A stretch of 64,000 bases of DNA from Seiridium cupressi (lineage: Eukaryota; Ascomycota; Sordariomycetes; Amphisphaeriales; Sporocadaceae): positions 62,001 to 126,000 of the forward strand of contig JARVKI010000062.1 in assembly GCA_036674765.1 (NCBI GenBank), written 5' to 3'. How positions within the stretch are numbered: the stretch's first letter is position 1; each line of letters begins with the position of its first letter. The notes below the pieces were generated by a model. That model had not been told where the DNA came from, did not search any database, and saw only the letters and a program-made list of their open reading frames with translations. Made by a program: the position numbers and the translations under genes. This document shows, in pieces, positions 34,596 to 45,260 of the stretch.

Positions 34596-35898
34596 AGATT
34601 GAAAGGGAGGAGCTTCAAATGTCGTAAAGTCTCTCGACGGACGAGCAGTGCGGGACCGATGCGGGGCGCTTTAGTGCTTTCACTCACCACTAGTAGTGCT
34701 AGATGCTGCCACCGTAGTAGGTCAACTCACAGGAATCACGACATCATAGTTCTCTATCTTCCGGTGCATTGTCTTGAAAATATATACACTATTCATGATT
34801 CAAAACAGCCTTCTAAGATCGACGGCAGGAATACTCTATGATTTCAGTGACCATTATGCGCCAGTTCTTGATGCTGTCATCGCTCGGATGCGGGGCAAGG
34901 GCGCCATCAATGTACCTTCAACTAACTAATCGCTGTTCTCACTTCGAAGTATAATTGAGCACAGGCTATTCCTCACGAGATCTGTCATCATGTCTGCTGT
35001 ACTCTTTTCCTCTGCTTACTCGCACTTTTAATCAATGGCTTGTAGACCGCAGTGGTAGCACGGTGGAAACAAGCATGTGATCTGCGACACTACGATCTGT
35101 GTGCATGTTTGTATGAGGAATAGAGTGTACCGCGTACACCGTCGGCGCATGGATTGACGCTACATCAGCGGGACAGGAAGAGCAGCTTAGCGCGCAACCA
35201 TGTTGTTCACGCCACCATTGCGTCAACGGCAGTCTGCAGTAAGATACAACTGAACATTATTCATTTGGGCGACAATTTTAGATGGAACTACAATGGATTC
35301 TAATGAGCATGGGACGCGGAGCTCCCATTGAGGTTTGAGATATACTATTATCCCAAGCCCCAGTATTAGCCAGTTACTTGATCTAGCAATGCCAATCGAA
35401 TCACTGGTCAAGACGACAGAAGGATTAGCCAATATCAAGATTTTAGACCTATACGCTACTCATTCTACTCTCAGACTTGCTAATTCTGACAAGCAATTGC
35501 AGGCTGTCATGGTCAAAAGTCTTTAGAACTTGGAAGTCGGGTTACTGGAACTTTGTTATGACGCCGACTAGGCGTAAACCACAGTAGTTGGTCCGTGCCA
35601 CCAGTTCTCATTGGCCTGCATAGTAGCACCATCTACGACTCACCGGTCTCTGCCGGTATTACAACGACGTGAGAATGATGTATTTCGGCGAGTTTCGTTT
35701 CGGTCTCTTCCTCATGACGTGGATTCTAGCGCAGACATTTGTTAGCTGGTTTTAATCGACCGCGCACATGGTTGAGTACATAATGCCGTTAGAACCTGGC
35801 TTCAACGAGGCATAATCACAAGTCAACTTATACGTCGGAAAAAATCTATATACGACAGGGCTGCCATAATCACCCCAGAAGCACTTGCAAAGCTTAAG
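34596..35898. other. Intergenic region
   Basis: No gene is supported; only short open frames with no motif occur. Confidence 0.45.
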
Positions 35899-36525
35899 AT
35901 GCGATTCCCAGCAATGCTGACCGCCCTCGTCGGGCTCTCCTGCACTACACACGTCTTGGCAGACGAAGCTCGAGCTGTTCCTGAGGCTGGAGCCGCGCGA
36001 CCTGGGCTTGCTATCAGACAGCAAGCCGCTTGTACTGCAGCAGCTTCATCGGTGCTCAGTGCAATCCCAACCGCGACGGGGACATTCGGCAAGGTCTTTT
36101 CATCCCTGATCGGCACGGGCGGTGCTATCAGCCCTACCCGGGTCTGTCAAGCGATCCAAGCGCTCCCGTCTTCCCTCGAATCAGAGGCTTCATCATACGA
36201 GAACAGGGTGGCTTCGTGGTGGAGTTCTGACAGCTCGCGGATCGCTTCTCTAGTTTCGTCCTGCTCGAGCGATTCTCAGATACAGAGCATTCAGTCTTTG
36301 ACTTCAAACCTTCAAGCCTATGCTACAGGTTGTAATGCTACCAGCTCGTCCGGGAGCGCCTCTGGAACCTCGTCCGGAAGCCAATCGACTGGATCCGGTG
36401 GGGGCGGCGCCAGCTCTACTGGATCCGCTACTGCAGGGTCATCTGCCGGTGCACCGAAGGAGACGGGATTCGTTGCTGGCGCTGTTCTGGCTGCGGGTTT
36501 CTTAGGGGCCGTCATCGTTTTATAG
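35899..36525 (+). CDS. GPI-anchored Ser-rich cell-surface protein
   Basis: An intronless 208-residue protein with a signal peptide (MRFPAMLTALVGLSCTTHVLA). A central region with Cys at VCQAI, SSCSS and TGCNA follows. A Ser/Gly/Thr-rich stretch (residues about 150-185) precedes a terminal hydrophobic segment, FVAGAVLAAGFLGAVIVL, that fits a GPI-attachment signal with a likely omega site in the SSAGAP region. It is expected at the plasma membrane or cell wall. I recognise no enzymatic domain; conserved fungal proteins of this layout are usually annotated as hypothetical GPI-anchored proteins. Confidence 0.8.
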   Translation: MRFPAMLTALVGLSCTTHVLADEARAVPEAGAARPGLAIRQQAACTAAASSVLSAIPTATGTFGKVFSSLIGTGGAISPTRVCQAIQALPSSLESEASSYENRVASWWSSDSSRIASLVSSCSSDSQIQSIQSLTSNLQAYATGCNATSSSGSASGTSSGSQSTGSGGGGASSTGSATAGSSAGAPKETGFVAGAVLAAGFLGAVIVL

Positions 36526-37432
36526 GTAATGTAATACACAGGTAAGGCACTACGATAGAAATCTGTTCCAGTTTTTGAGCACCCATATTTACAGACACTA
36601 TCAGGATCAAATAATATCGCTATTTGGAGAGCAGAAGCAGCCCCAATCCAAGCGCAAGCCTTTCTTGGGATATCAAGTTTTCACGCAATAATATCAGTGG
36701 GGTATATTATGAGACATACTTGGCTAAGGTAGTGTTGCTTAAGAGTGATGGAGTAAGAAGATGTGGTGAACAGGAGCTGCCTATCCACATATGCGGTACG
36801 CGTGACAAAAGTCATTAAGGGTTGTACAGACAGGGCGGTCCAAAGTTCGGTCGTGATAACGACCAATGTCCCATACATTATTAGACAGCTCGGACTACAC
36901 ACGAATAAGAGAGCCTTTCAACTTCTAAAGTGGTTTTCCCTATATGGTGAATAATAATATATAAGGCCTGTCTTGAAATACGCCAAAAATAGATGACAAC
37001 GAAACAGGAATAAATGTAGACACGAAGTGACACATGTGACGACGGGGTTACCGAGCTCGTTCGGCGGATGTCCAAAATAACCGGTCATCCCTGCTTGCTG
37101 CACATGTTAGCCACATTAATGGTTATCGAGTAAAGTCAACTGGTAAGCCAATTCGGTGGAAAGTAAATATAATATGGTCAACCTATCACTTTGCGCGTGC
37201 TTCAAACGATATATATAGTGCTTATTCTTTAAACCGTTTAGAGAATTACCATTATTATATAATTATCAATATAACCCTAGTGTGCTTAGAGGTTTAAATA
37301 TGAATAAGCCGAAACCCCGCATCTGGTTGCAACCAATCCCATGAGCCAAATTAGCGAGCCCTCTGGAGATCTAAACTCACACAAACTGACAAGCAAGTCG
37401 TACGAACAACAATGTACTAGGCTCCAAGGCTG
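36526..37432. other. AT-rich intergenic region
   Basis: It is AT-rich, especially 36930-37310. No gene is recognised; it includes the promoter of the HET gene. Confidence 0.45.
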
Positions 37433-39139
37433 ATGCTACTAGACCAAAATATGTGGCTTATTAAGACCGACACACTCAAGCTCAAGAATGTTATCAATCC
37501 GGAGCCAGGTTCCTGCGCGATCCTCTCGCATACCTGGAGAGAAGAAGAGATTTCTTTCCAAGATTTTCGAGATACTGATAAGGCGAAAGCCATGATGGAT
37601 TTTGGAAAAATTAAGAAGACTTGTGAGCTAGCACTGGACCGAGACATCCCTTATGCCTGGATAGACACTTGCTGCATTGACAAGACTAGTAGTGCGGAAT
37701 TGTCAGAGGCCATCAATTCCATGTTCACATGGTATCACAATGCCGCGGTCTGCTTTGTTTACCTCTCAGATCTGGGTCCCTCGTCGGAGCCGACTGTGGT
37801 AGCCTTAAGGCGCTGTAGATGGTTCTCTCGCGGTTGGACTCTACAGGAACTCATAGCCCCGACCAATGTACAATTTTACAATAGTCACTGGCAGCCAGTC
37901 GCCACCAAAACAGAAATACCAAAGGAGTTGATGGAAGTGACGGGCATCAATGAGTTGGCGATTATCTTCCGAGACAGAGGCACAGATGTGCGGGAAGTTC
38001 TTAGATCCCTCCCTGTGAGCATCAAGATGTCCTGGGCAGCAAGCCGAGTAACAACTAGGCCTGAGGATATGGCTTATTGCCTATTGGGTCTTTTCGACAT
38101 CAACATGCCAATACTCTATGGGGAGGGTGAACGTGCGTTCATCCGGTTACAAGAGGCAATTTGCGGGCAGACGAACGACCTAAGCCTGTTTGCATGGACC
38201 GCGGCCCCGGCTGCCTCGTCTGTTCCATCAACCCCATATAGGAGAATACTTGCTCACCATCCAAGAGAGTTCGGCGAGCAGCCTAACAAGCTCTCCCCGG
38301 AGCGCCACAGCTTCAACCTGAGTGTCTGGGGTTTCGACTTCCAACATTGTGATTTTACGATTACGAATAGGGGCTTGCAAATGGACAATGCACGGCTTCT
38401 CCATGCACCACACAACAGAATCTTCATTGATCTAGGGCTTCCAGTACATGGCACTAATGGAGATGTGACGTCCGACGCTTCAATAAAACGCGTGGGGATC
38501 TTCGTAGAGTGGACCCCAGAGGGATATTTTCGAGTCAAGCCAGATCGAATGGCTGTCTTGACGCGGAAGGAGCTCGGAATGAGAATAAGGGCGCATCGAA
38601 TCTATGTCCACACAATTGGCAGAGCTCCGGGTTCTACTTTCAACAGCTACTCAGCCGTCATTGATGGAGCATATAGCAGGCTATATTTTGCGATTGACAA
38701 GCGTTGTTACGCGGAAATCTTAGACGCTGCTCCCGCATCAGCCTGGAGTTACAACAAAACGGCGTTTATATTCCCATTGGCGGCCGAAGAATTCGCCGGA
38801 GTCCTGCACTTGAAGCTGCGAGTAGAAAGCTGGATTGGTCAAGCCGTTTTAATATTCTACAAAACGCTCAGCACAACGCATTGGCGTTATCATATAATCA
38901 TCGAAGGGTCGTCGGAATGGAATCACTGGGTGCAAGCGGAGTACGGCCTTGAAAACCTCTTCAGGTCCCGTATATTTAGAGACTACATGGAGACAGTCAA
39001 AAGGGCAATGAGTACAGCGCCGGAAGGGTACGAGGCCAGGGCGACATTCGGCGTTAATCGCCTGCGTGCAATCCTGAAGACGTCTGAGTCTACTCACCGG
39101 CTGTCCGAAAGCATTCTTACATATGATTACCGCGGCTGA
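37433..39139 (+). CDS. HET-domain protein (HET-E/HET-D type, no NACHT-WD40)
   Basis: An intronless open frame of 568 aa; the second ATG at 37451 (MWLIKTDTLKLKNV) matches the usual start of this family and would give 562 aa. The HET domain occupies about residues 25-170: CAILSHTWREEEISFQDF, IPYAWIDTCCIDKTSSAELS, INSMFTWYHNAAVCFVYLSD and RCRWFSRGWTLQELIAP. After it come the conserved MAYCLLGLFDINMPILYGEG and SLFAWTA motifs seen in HET-R/D/E relatives. The C-terminal half is a beta-rich region of unknown function and not the NACHT-WD40 module. HET domains trigger vegetative incompatibility cell death when activated and resemble TIR domains. An upstream sensor partner is not encoded next to it. 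Confidence 0.9.
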   Translation: MLLDQNMWLIKTDTLKLKNVINPEPGSCAILSHTWREEEISFQDFRDTDKAKAMMDFGKIKKTCELALDRDIPYAWIDTCCIDKTSSAELSEAINSMFTWYHNAAVCFVYLSDLGPSSEPTVVALRRCRWFSRGWTLQELIAPTNVQFYNSHWQPVATKTEIPKELMEVTGINELAIIFRDRGTDVREVLRSLPVSIKMSWAASRVTTRPEDMAYCLLGLFDINMPILYGEGERAFIRLQEAICGQTNDLSLFAWTAAPAASSVPSTPYRRILAHHPREFGEQPNKLSPERHSFNLSVWGFDFQHCDFTITNRGLQMDNARLLHAPHNRIFIDLGLPVHGTNGDVTSDASIKRVGIFVEWTPEGYFRVKPDRMAVLTRKELGMRIRAHRIYVHTIGRAPGSTFNSYSAVIDGAYSRLYFAIDKRCYAEILDAAPASAWSYNKTAFIFPLAAEEFAGVLHLKLRVESWIGQAVLIFYKTLSTTHWRYHIIIEGSSEWNHWVQAEYGLENLFRSRIFRDYMETVKRAMSTAPEGYEARATFGVNRLRAILKTSESTHRLSESILTYDYRG

Positions 39140-40365
39140 TATTATATCAGGTTGCATCTATTTGGCTTCGAAGAAGGCAGGGCTTTAATGTGACGAATCA
39201 TGATTACGAAAGAGAGATACTGCTCTTTTTACTGAATCTAGGCCTCATCACTGATCGATTACTTCCTCCTGACACTTGCAGACGAGTCGTCCGGCGAAGA
39301 ATTCGGTATGGGGGTCTGGCCGTGTCAGAATAGGGGCTCCAGCCACCTGGATTATCGGGCCTCACAGCCACTACATATAGACTAGCTACCTCCTCCTCTC
39401 CTCCTGCCTCTGGTACCCTTCTGATACTCAATCAATCACTTGATACACCTCATAGCCTTCGTTCCATCTCAACAGGCCGAGACCCACCAACACAGCCCAT
39501 GGCAGCTGCCTTAGGGTACCTTGGCATCATATTTGGCCAATCTACGGAGGAGGCATGATCTCGTCAGGGCACCATGACATTGGACTCTGCCACTTTCAAG
39601 CTCCTTGAGATGTACAAATAGGTGTCATAAGACTTCCACACGGCAACAGTCAATCAATTATAAGCCTTAGGAATAAGACAGACATGGCTTTTCGATGACG
39701 AGGCTGCTGCGGGGCACTTTTGGTATTTTTCCTTGGCGTTGTAGTATTCTTTAGCTGGAGGCCTCTCTTGGCCACCCGCCCCACCCCCCCGATGATGATC
39801 ATGGTAAAGGAGACTATGTTATTATTATTGGCATTGCAAGTAGACTTTGGCTAGTTGATATCTGAAAAGATTGGCTAACTCTTTACAGGACATAGGCGGT
39901 GTACGTGGGACTCACAGCTGTAACCCTCAGTGGACAGCCTAAAATGACATTTTTCTCGTTGCCAACATACCTTGGGGTACCACATACCATATTTAACTGC
40001 ATACGCCGGGATCGGCATTTGCGGTTCGAGACCACGTGTTTCCCGGACCGCCGGGAATTGGTAGGTCAAGGTCCTAATGAGTATGCCTTTAATGCTAATT
40101 GCATTATGCTTTTCGGCGATATAAACCGCATAACGCCGTTATTAGGATATCCTGCGTGGGAATTGTAATCGACATTGTAACTAGGGGATGAATGGGGAGG
40201 CCATGCTCGTTGTTCGTTGGACATTGCAGATGATGGTCAGTCGGGATACGTCACAACTGCTTCCATGCATACATTCGAGTTCAATTTTGGGGTAAGTGTG
40301 AGTGTCACATCTTTCATCTTTTTGCTTGCTTTCCTCTTTGTTGAGCTTCCTAGCTTGGTTGAAAA
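39140..40365. other. Intergenic region
   Basis: No gene is supported. A possible further exon of the membrane-protein gene to its right could lie here, but I could not identify it. Confidence 0.4.
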
Positions 40366-40932
40366 TTAGGGGCTTACCTGGAAGTTTTGTGTTGATCCAA
40401 CCAGGGGTGTTGCTGTGCTTATTACGCTTACTGTGTCTGATGCGCTTGTTGTCTGCTCTAAGGAACTAGACGATGTAGGAAGAGAAATCGTCCCTACAGC
40501 GCTGGAAGTCTTCATATCAAAAATGGTCGTTTGTAGAGTTGTCGGTACCGCTCTTGGCTTTGAAGCTGACTCCGACGTGTTTATAGATGTCTGACTCCTT
40601 GTGTTCGACTGAGTAGTACCAGCCGCTGACGTGGGAGCCGTACCAGCTCCTGATAACCCTTCCGATGAAGATTTGGTTGAATTGATAACCATAATCAGTA
40701 CTAGAATTACAATCACTAAACCGAGGACGAAGCTGCATATCCAGCTGATAGGCAGCCCATTGAACTTCATGTTCCAACTGACCCTCCGTTTTCTCGCTGC
40801 TGGCATATGTGGGCCTTGGCCTTTCTCTTCGAAACCAATCACCACTTCCGGCAGCGTCCGGTCACAAGCGACTTCGAGACCAACTGCTCGAACCACTTCA
40901 AGGCCACCAATTGAGTATATTGACCGTCCCAT
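40366..40932 (-). CDS. Single-pass membrane protein with Ser/Thr-rich ectodomain, possibly incomplete
   Basis: The 188-residue frame has a cytoplasmic N-terminus of about 60 residues, a basic stop-transfer region (PAARKRRVSWNMKF), one strong membrane helix (ISWICSFVLGLVIVILVLIM) and then a Ser/Thr-rich stalk. The layout is that of fungal type II membrane proteins in which a stalk precedes a larger folded domain. A good splice donor (CAG|GTAAGC) lies at 40378/40377, three codons before the stop, so the annotated end may be intron read-through with further exons on lower coordinates. I found no convincing downstream exon, so a truncated gene is also possible. Function unknown. Confidence 0.5.
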   Translation of the reverse strand: MGRSIYSIGGLEVVRAVGLEVACDRTLPEVVIGFEEKGQGPHMPAARKRRVSWNMKFNGLPISWICSFVLGLVIVILVLIMVINSTKSSSEGLSGAGTAPTSAAGTTQSNTRSQTSINTSESASKPRAVPTTLQTTIFDMKTSSAVGTISLPTSSSSLEQTTSASDTVSVISTATPLVGSTQNFQVSP

Positions 40933-42960
40933 GACAACGGTCGTGATGGTTATTATGTATGATTACAAATGGAATGAGACACTGCTTGTTTGAAGGGCAA
41001 AAGGTAGAATTGGCAGCCAAAAAGAAAAGTTGGGATTTTGAATTGGATATCGGAGGGACCAGTTCACGCCTTAGCCAGGTTGCGTCTATCCCTCTTCTCC
41101 TACTTCTGTACGCTCCTACAGTGGCTAGCCTGAAACACGGGCCAGTATTGAAGTCAGTATTGGAACCGTATGAATTCTGCATGCTGTGCCGCCAATATTG
41201 GCTTGATGCATCCCAGCTGAAAGGCGTCTGCTTTGGTTGGCGGGATTCCCAAAGTCGGCCCAAATTCCGCGCCCGAACAACCTAGCGTAGGATTCGCCCC
41301 CCTGAATTGCCTGCTGGAATCTGGTGTATTTGAGGCCTATCATCTGGATGTGCGACGCGTTCTGTTTCAAGGTATCATGAATGATGTCGATTGCTTTGGT
41401 TTTGAATTTGGTGTCTTTAAGTGTATTGCTAGATAGTTCTCTCGCGGGCGCATTTACAACTGCATCTAAGCAAAATGTCAACCGATACATTATAAACTCA
41501 ATGCGAACGGATTATGCTGTCAATGTGATCGGTGATGTGATTGATACTGAAGGGCGACAATAAGTGGTGGGGGAGATTATGGAGGCCTGCAGCGCATCCA
41601 GCCTTGGTGGCATGAGTGGTGCGGTGTAGCTTTGGATCACCGCCTGTCTGGCTGTTAAAGTCGGTCATTATATGTAGGGAGAACCACTGAGCCGAAGATT
41701 GTATCAGAATGGGCCCCGGGATCCGCATTGAGAATCGCAATTTGTTTTATTGTATAGTCGTGTACTCGACATGTTGCCTGCTTACCCGGGTCGCGAAGTG
41801 AGTACGGTAAAGCAAAATCGCTGCGGCAACAAAAGCCATGGTGACGTCTGATACAATCAAATAATCACTGGCAATGCGAGATTCATTGAATAATGATTTC
41901 TGCTGAAATTCACCCGGGAGTGAGCACGTCTTCACAAGACATGAGTATTGTCAAATATATTTGCATTCTTTAGGTCTGGAGGCAGGATGGGCCATCGAGG
42001 GCCGTATGAAACTTCCGTCAAGCACACCGTTCAAGCAGCAATTGCGGCTTGTGAATAGTTTCTCATATCTTAATTAACCCTATCCGGCCTCATCTCGGCT
42101 CGTCTTACATCATCCCTTGTTAGCTCTTACTTGTCGATTATGGGCTGACTCATCCCGACCGGCTTAGTCGAATCTTGTGGCTGCACAGGGTGACTACATG
42201 TAGTTGACCAGAGTGCTACGGAAAGTTTCTTTTCCAATACAGTGAATATGTGGTCTTTTAGTATGTAGCGAGCGTGGCGTTTATAATCATTTTGTCGACT
42301 CTTTAGTACTTTCATGCTTATCCTGACCGGCAATGAATGGATTGCCTTCTAATCACTCACAGTAACTTATTTGTATGTCCAAGAAAGAAATCAGAAAAAC
42401 GATCCACCGGGAATGACTATCCTTAAGCGTAAAGAGGAGTTGCTTTCCGCCCCTCTGACTCGATATGAGGACTCATTGCTGAACCAAGCCTGCTATTGGG
42501 TGTTCTGAGTGGCTGATCCTTCTAGCTGACCAACAGTCAGCTTGAACTGCTTGCATTTCAAGGCTACAGCTCAGTCCATCGAGCGCGTTGGTTAGAATTC
42601 AATGGATGATTTGCAGGACTTTAATCCAAATCAGGCGCCACGTAATATCTCGTATTTCAAACGCTGAGTGGCGCACAATCGGAGCCTTAGTAGCGCTGAC
42701 GAGTTTGCGGCACGGAACCTGTAATACGAGAGGAATGAGTTGTGCGGTATGTCAGGAGATCATTTTACTACCCAGAATCAGTAAAGACTGAGGAGAAGGC
42801 GGTTTTCTGTATAATTATAAGTAGTCTTAATCTGCATCGTAATTCGGATCTGGTCGACAAATTTTCTTATTACTCCTAAATATTTAGTGGTGATTAACTT
42901 GCTATACCACAACCTTTGGACCATAATTGTATATATTAAACGCCTTTCTACACGGTTAAG
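40933..42960. other. Gene-poor region
   Basis: Overlapping open frames occur on both strands at 40898-41740 without recognised motifs. Nothing else is seen. Confidence 0.4.
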
Positions 42961-43566
42961 ATGCTCGCCTTAACGCTTTCAGCCTCGCTCTTGCTCACCT
43001 CCACCCTCGCCATTCCCTTGCAATCACGGCAAACACAGGTATTCCAAATTACTGCCCTCTCCGCCAGGTTTCCTACAGACGGAACAACTGGCACTGGGCC
43101 AATAGACTCTGACATCAGCATCACACTCACGTACCCAGACCCGTCGTCCACCGACGCGAATCTGACCACGACCTGCAGCTATGCCTGGCCCGCTAGCCCG
43201 GGCCCCGGCCCAACCAATTGGACCACGTGCGCCGACTCTCGGGTGCAGTGGCGTCTGCCTGAGAAAGGCTGGACAAGTGATACCAACTTCCGTGTCCAGG
43301 TCTTTGAGACTTTGACTGATGGGTAAGCATGGATGTATAATATTAGTGCTGGGAAGGCTCTGCTAATCACGACGAACAGCGCTGGATTAGAGGGCTCTCA
43401 CTACCTTGACTTCAACCCCGGTGGCACGAACGACGACTCAGCCTACCTGAGCTGCATCCAGATGGGAAAATTCAACCCACTCACGTGCACATTGGGCGGG
43501 ACATTAGCGCCACACCAGCCACCGGTCATCTTGACCGCTACGCCTCTCGCTGCAATTCCAGAATAG
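42961..43566 (+). CDS. Small secreted protein, AA1-like fold suspected
   Basis: Exons 42961-43322 and 43380-43566 joined over a 57-base intron (GTAAGC...ACAG) give 182 aa. A signal peptide (MLALTLSASLLLTSTLA) precedes a beta-rich domain starting QTQVFQITALSARFPTDG. Four Cys residues (TTCSYAW, TTCADSR, LSCIQMG, LTCTLGG) could form two disulfides. The size, Cys spacing and all-beta look recall Alt a 1-like (AA1-like) secreted fungal proteins, but I am not certain. Such proteins are extracellular and sometimes act at the host interface. Confidence 0.75.
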
Positions 43567-44027
43567 GTCCACGGGGAGCACATTGTAAGGAGAAAAGACG
43601 AGAGTTCGGTGTAGGCACTGTGTGTTTCATTCAAGAGTAAGGGTTGTTACAATAAGAAAAAACGACGTATTTCGTTGAGGCAAATTGTCAAGAAGATTAT
43701 AGTCCATCCGGAAACTAGGACATACTTGGATGAGAGTGGGAATACGGTGATAGGCGCCGGAGTTTGTGTTAATTTCGGCATTCTCAATCTATATTATTCT
43801 CCAGAACGAGCGTGCTTCTTTGTTCCCTCTCCTCAAGTATGAGCGATACCCAACGCCGATTGGATCGGTATGAAACGACTCTCTAGACATGAACCGCATC
43901 GCTCAGAGGATGAATTCATGCGGTCTAGCAATTTGTCTTCCGAAGGGCGGTCGGCCAAGACACCCTGAGTCTACGGACAATCCAAACATCCCTTGTATAA
44001 CCTTGTTCTCTATCGCCACTCGATTGC
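43567..44027. other. Short intergenic region
   Basis: It contains the 3' ends of convergent genes; nothing else is recognised. Confidence 0.4.
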
Positions 44028-45260
44028 CTAATCTCCCAATCCAAATACTGTCCAGAACAAGTAGAAAAGAAAACAGCTCAACGGCAACACGGTTCCCATC
44101 GCTTGCTGAGTACCAGCACTGGAACTTGTGCCGCTACTGCTCTTGGAGCCACTACTACTCCCATTGCTGCTGCCATTAACGTCTCCATCAGACGTGACCG
44201 TGGTGTGGCTAGCCTCAAGGCTGTAGCGTCCGAAAAAGTCCAGTATCATCGGCGTCGCATCAAATGAAGCCGTGGACCCGCTTGAGTTTGCCAAGTCTTT
44301 AGAAATCGGCCAGACGTGTCCCACCTTGCTTCCATCATAGACGTGAGAGACGAGCCCAAGGTTATCACCGCTACCAAACTGGTACATCGTAGCCTCGTTC
44401 GTAAGGTCACTCGATATATTCGAAGTGCTCAGGTTATTCTGCTTCGCCCATGTCTGGGCCCAATGGGGGATGGCGGGAAGGCAGGCATCTCTTTTATCAT
44501 CCAGACCGTCGTAAGGAACGACATCATCATCACCGCCGTGAAACTCCAGAATCGGAATATCGCTCCGCCCAGGCGAACACTTGATAGTGACGGTATCTGG
44601 GTCGCACCCGTCCTTGTTTTTGACGTAGAAAGCGCCGGAGACGGGCGCGAATGCTGCTATCTTCGTTGACATGTCTTCGTCGCACTAGATGATCTGGGTC
44701 AGCGATTAGGCTTCCGGGTACATATTGTGGGGTTGAAGATGTAGCACTCCGTTATCTGTCATATAGGCTGCGTCAGGTTTCTTACGGCTAGCATTCCCAC
44801 CAACCCTCCACCCTGCGACTTTCCTGTGGCATAGATGCGAGACTCATCGATGCAGAGCTGGGATTCAACATGGCCTAGTATTTTCGAAACGAACCCGATA
44901 TCGTCACTGTCGCTGTCGGGGCTGACTTCCCATTGTCCCTATATTGAGTGCATGAGTTTCCAGCCACCGAGGAGAGCATGTGCGGACTATACTCACGCCG
45001 ACAGCCTCTGGATAGATGAGGATATATTGATCGTTGATCGTCGAATTGGTTAAGAGATCCGCGTTCAGTTGTGCTGTAGCGTCTTGGCCACCGCCATGAA
45101 ACGAGAAGATGAGTGGCGACGGGTACCAAATCGAGTACTTGGGCGGGATGGAGAGCAGATAAGACCGGCCTGAAATCGTATCGTTGTTTATGCCTACCTT
45201 AGCTTCGTTATTACCACCTAAGCAACCCGATGAGGGCACATTGGGAGCCATCGCGATCAA
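44028..45260 (-). CDS. GPI-anchored feruloyl-esterase-type hydrolase
   Basis: Exons 45260-44997, 44938-44786 and 44684-44028 join in phase to give about 357 aa. The fold is the FaeC/acetylxylan-esterase/PHB-depolymerase type of alpha/beta hydrolase: RSYLLSIPPKYSIWYPSPLIF, oxyanion motif FSFHGGGQDATAQ, nucleophile Ser in YATGKSQGGGLVGMLA, then APVSGAFYV, acid residue in FHGGDDDVVPYDG and His in KVGHVWPISKDL. After the catalytic domain comes a Ser/Gly-rich linker and a hydrophobic tail (VLPLSCFLFYLFWTVFGLG) fitting a GPI signal. No signal peptide is found at the apparent start, so a 5' exon encoding it may be missing from my model. The likely role is de-esterification of plant cell-wall material at the cell surface. 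Confidence 0.8.

Noticed and set aside
39990..40060. GGTTCGAGACC at about 40020 matches a tRNA B-box
   Set aside because: The flanking bases do not form a T-stem and no acceptor stem or A-box could be found; not a tRNA.
40898..41490. Overlapping open frames on both strands upstream of the single-pass membrane protein gene
   Set aside because: No consistent splice joins them to the membrane protein and neither carries a motif.
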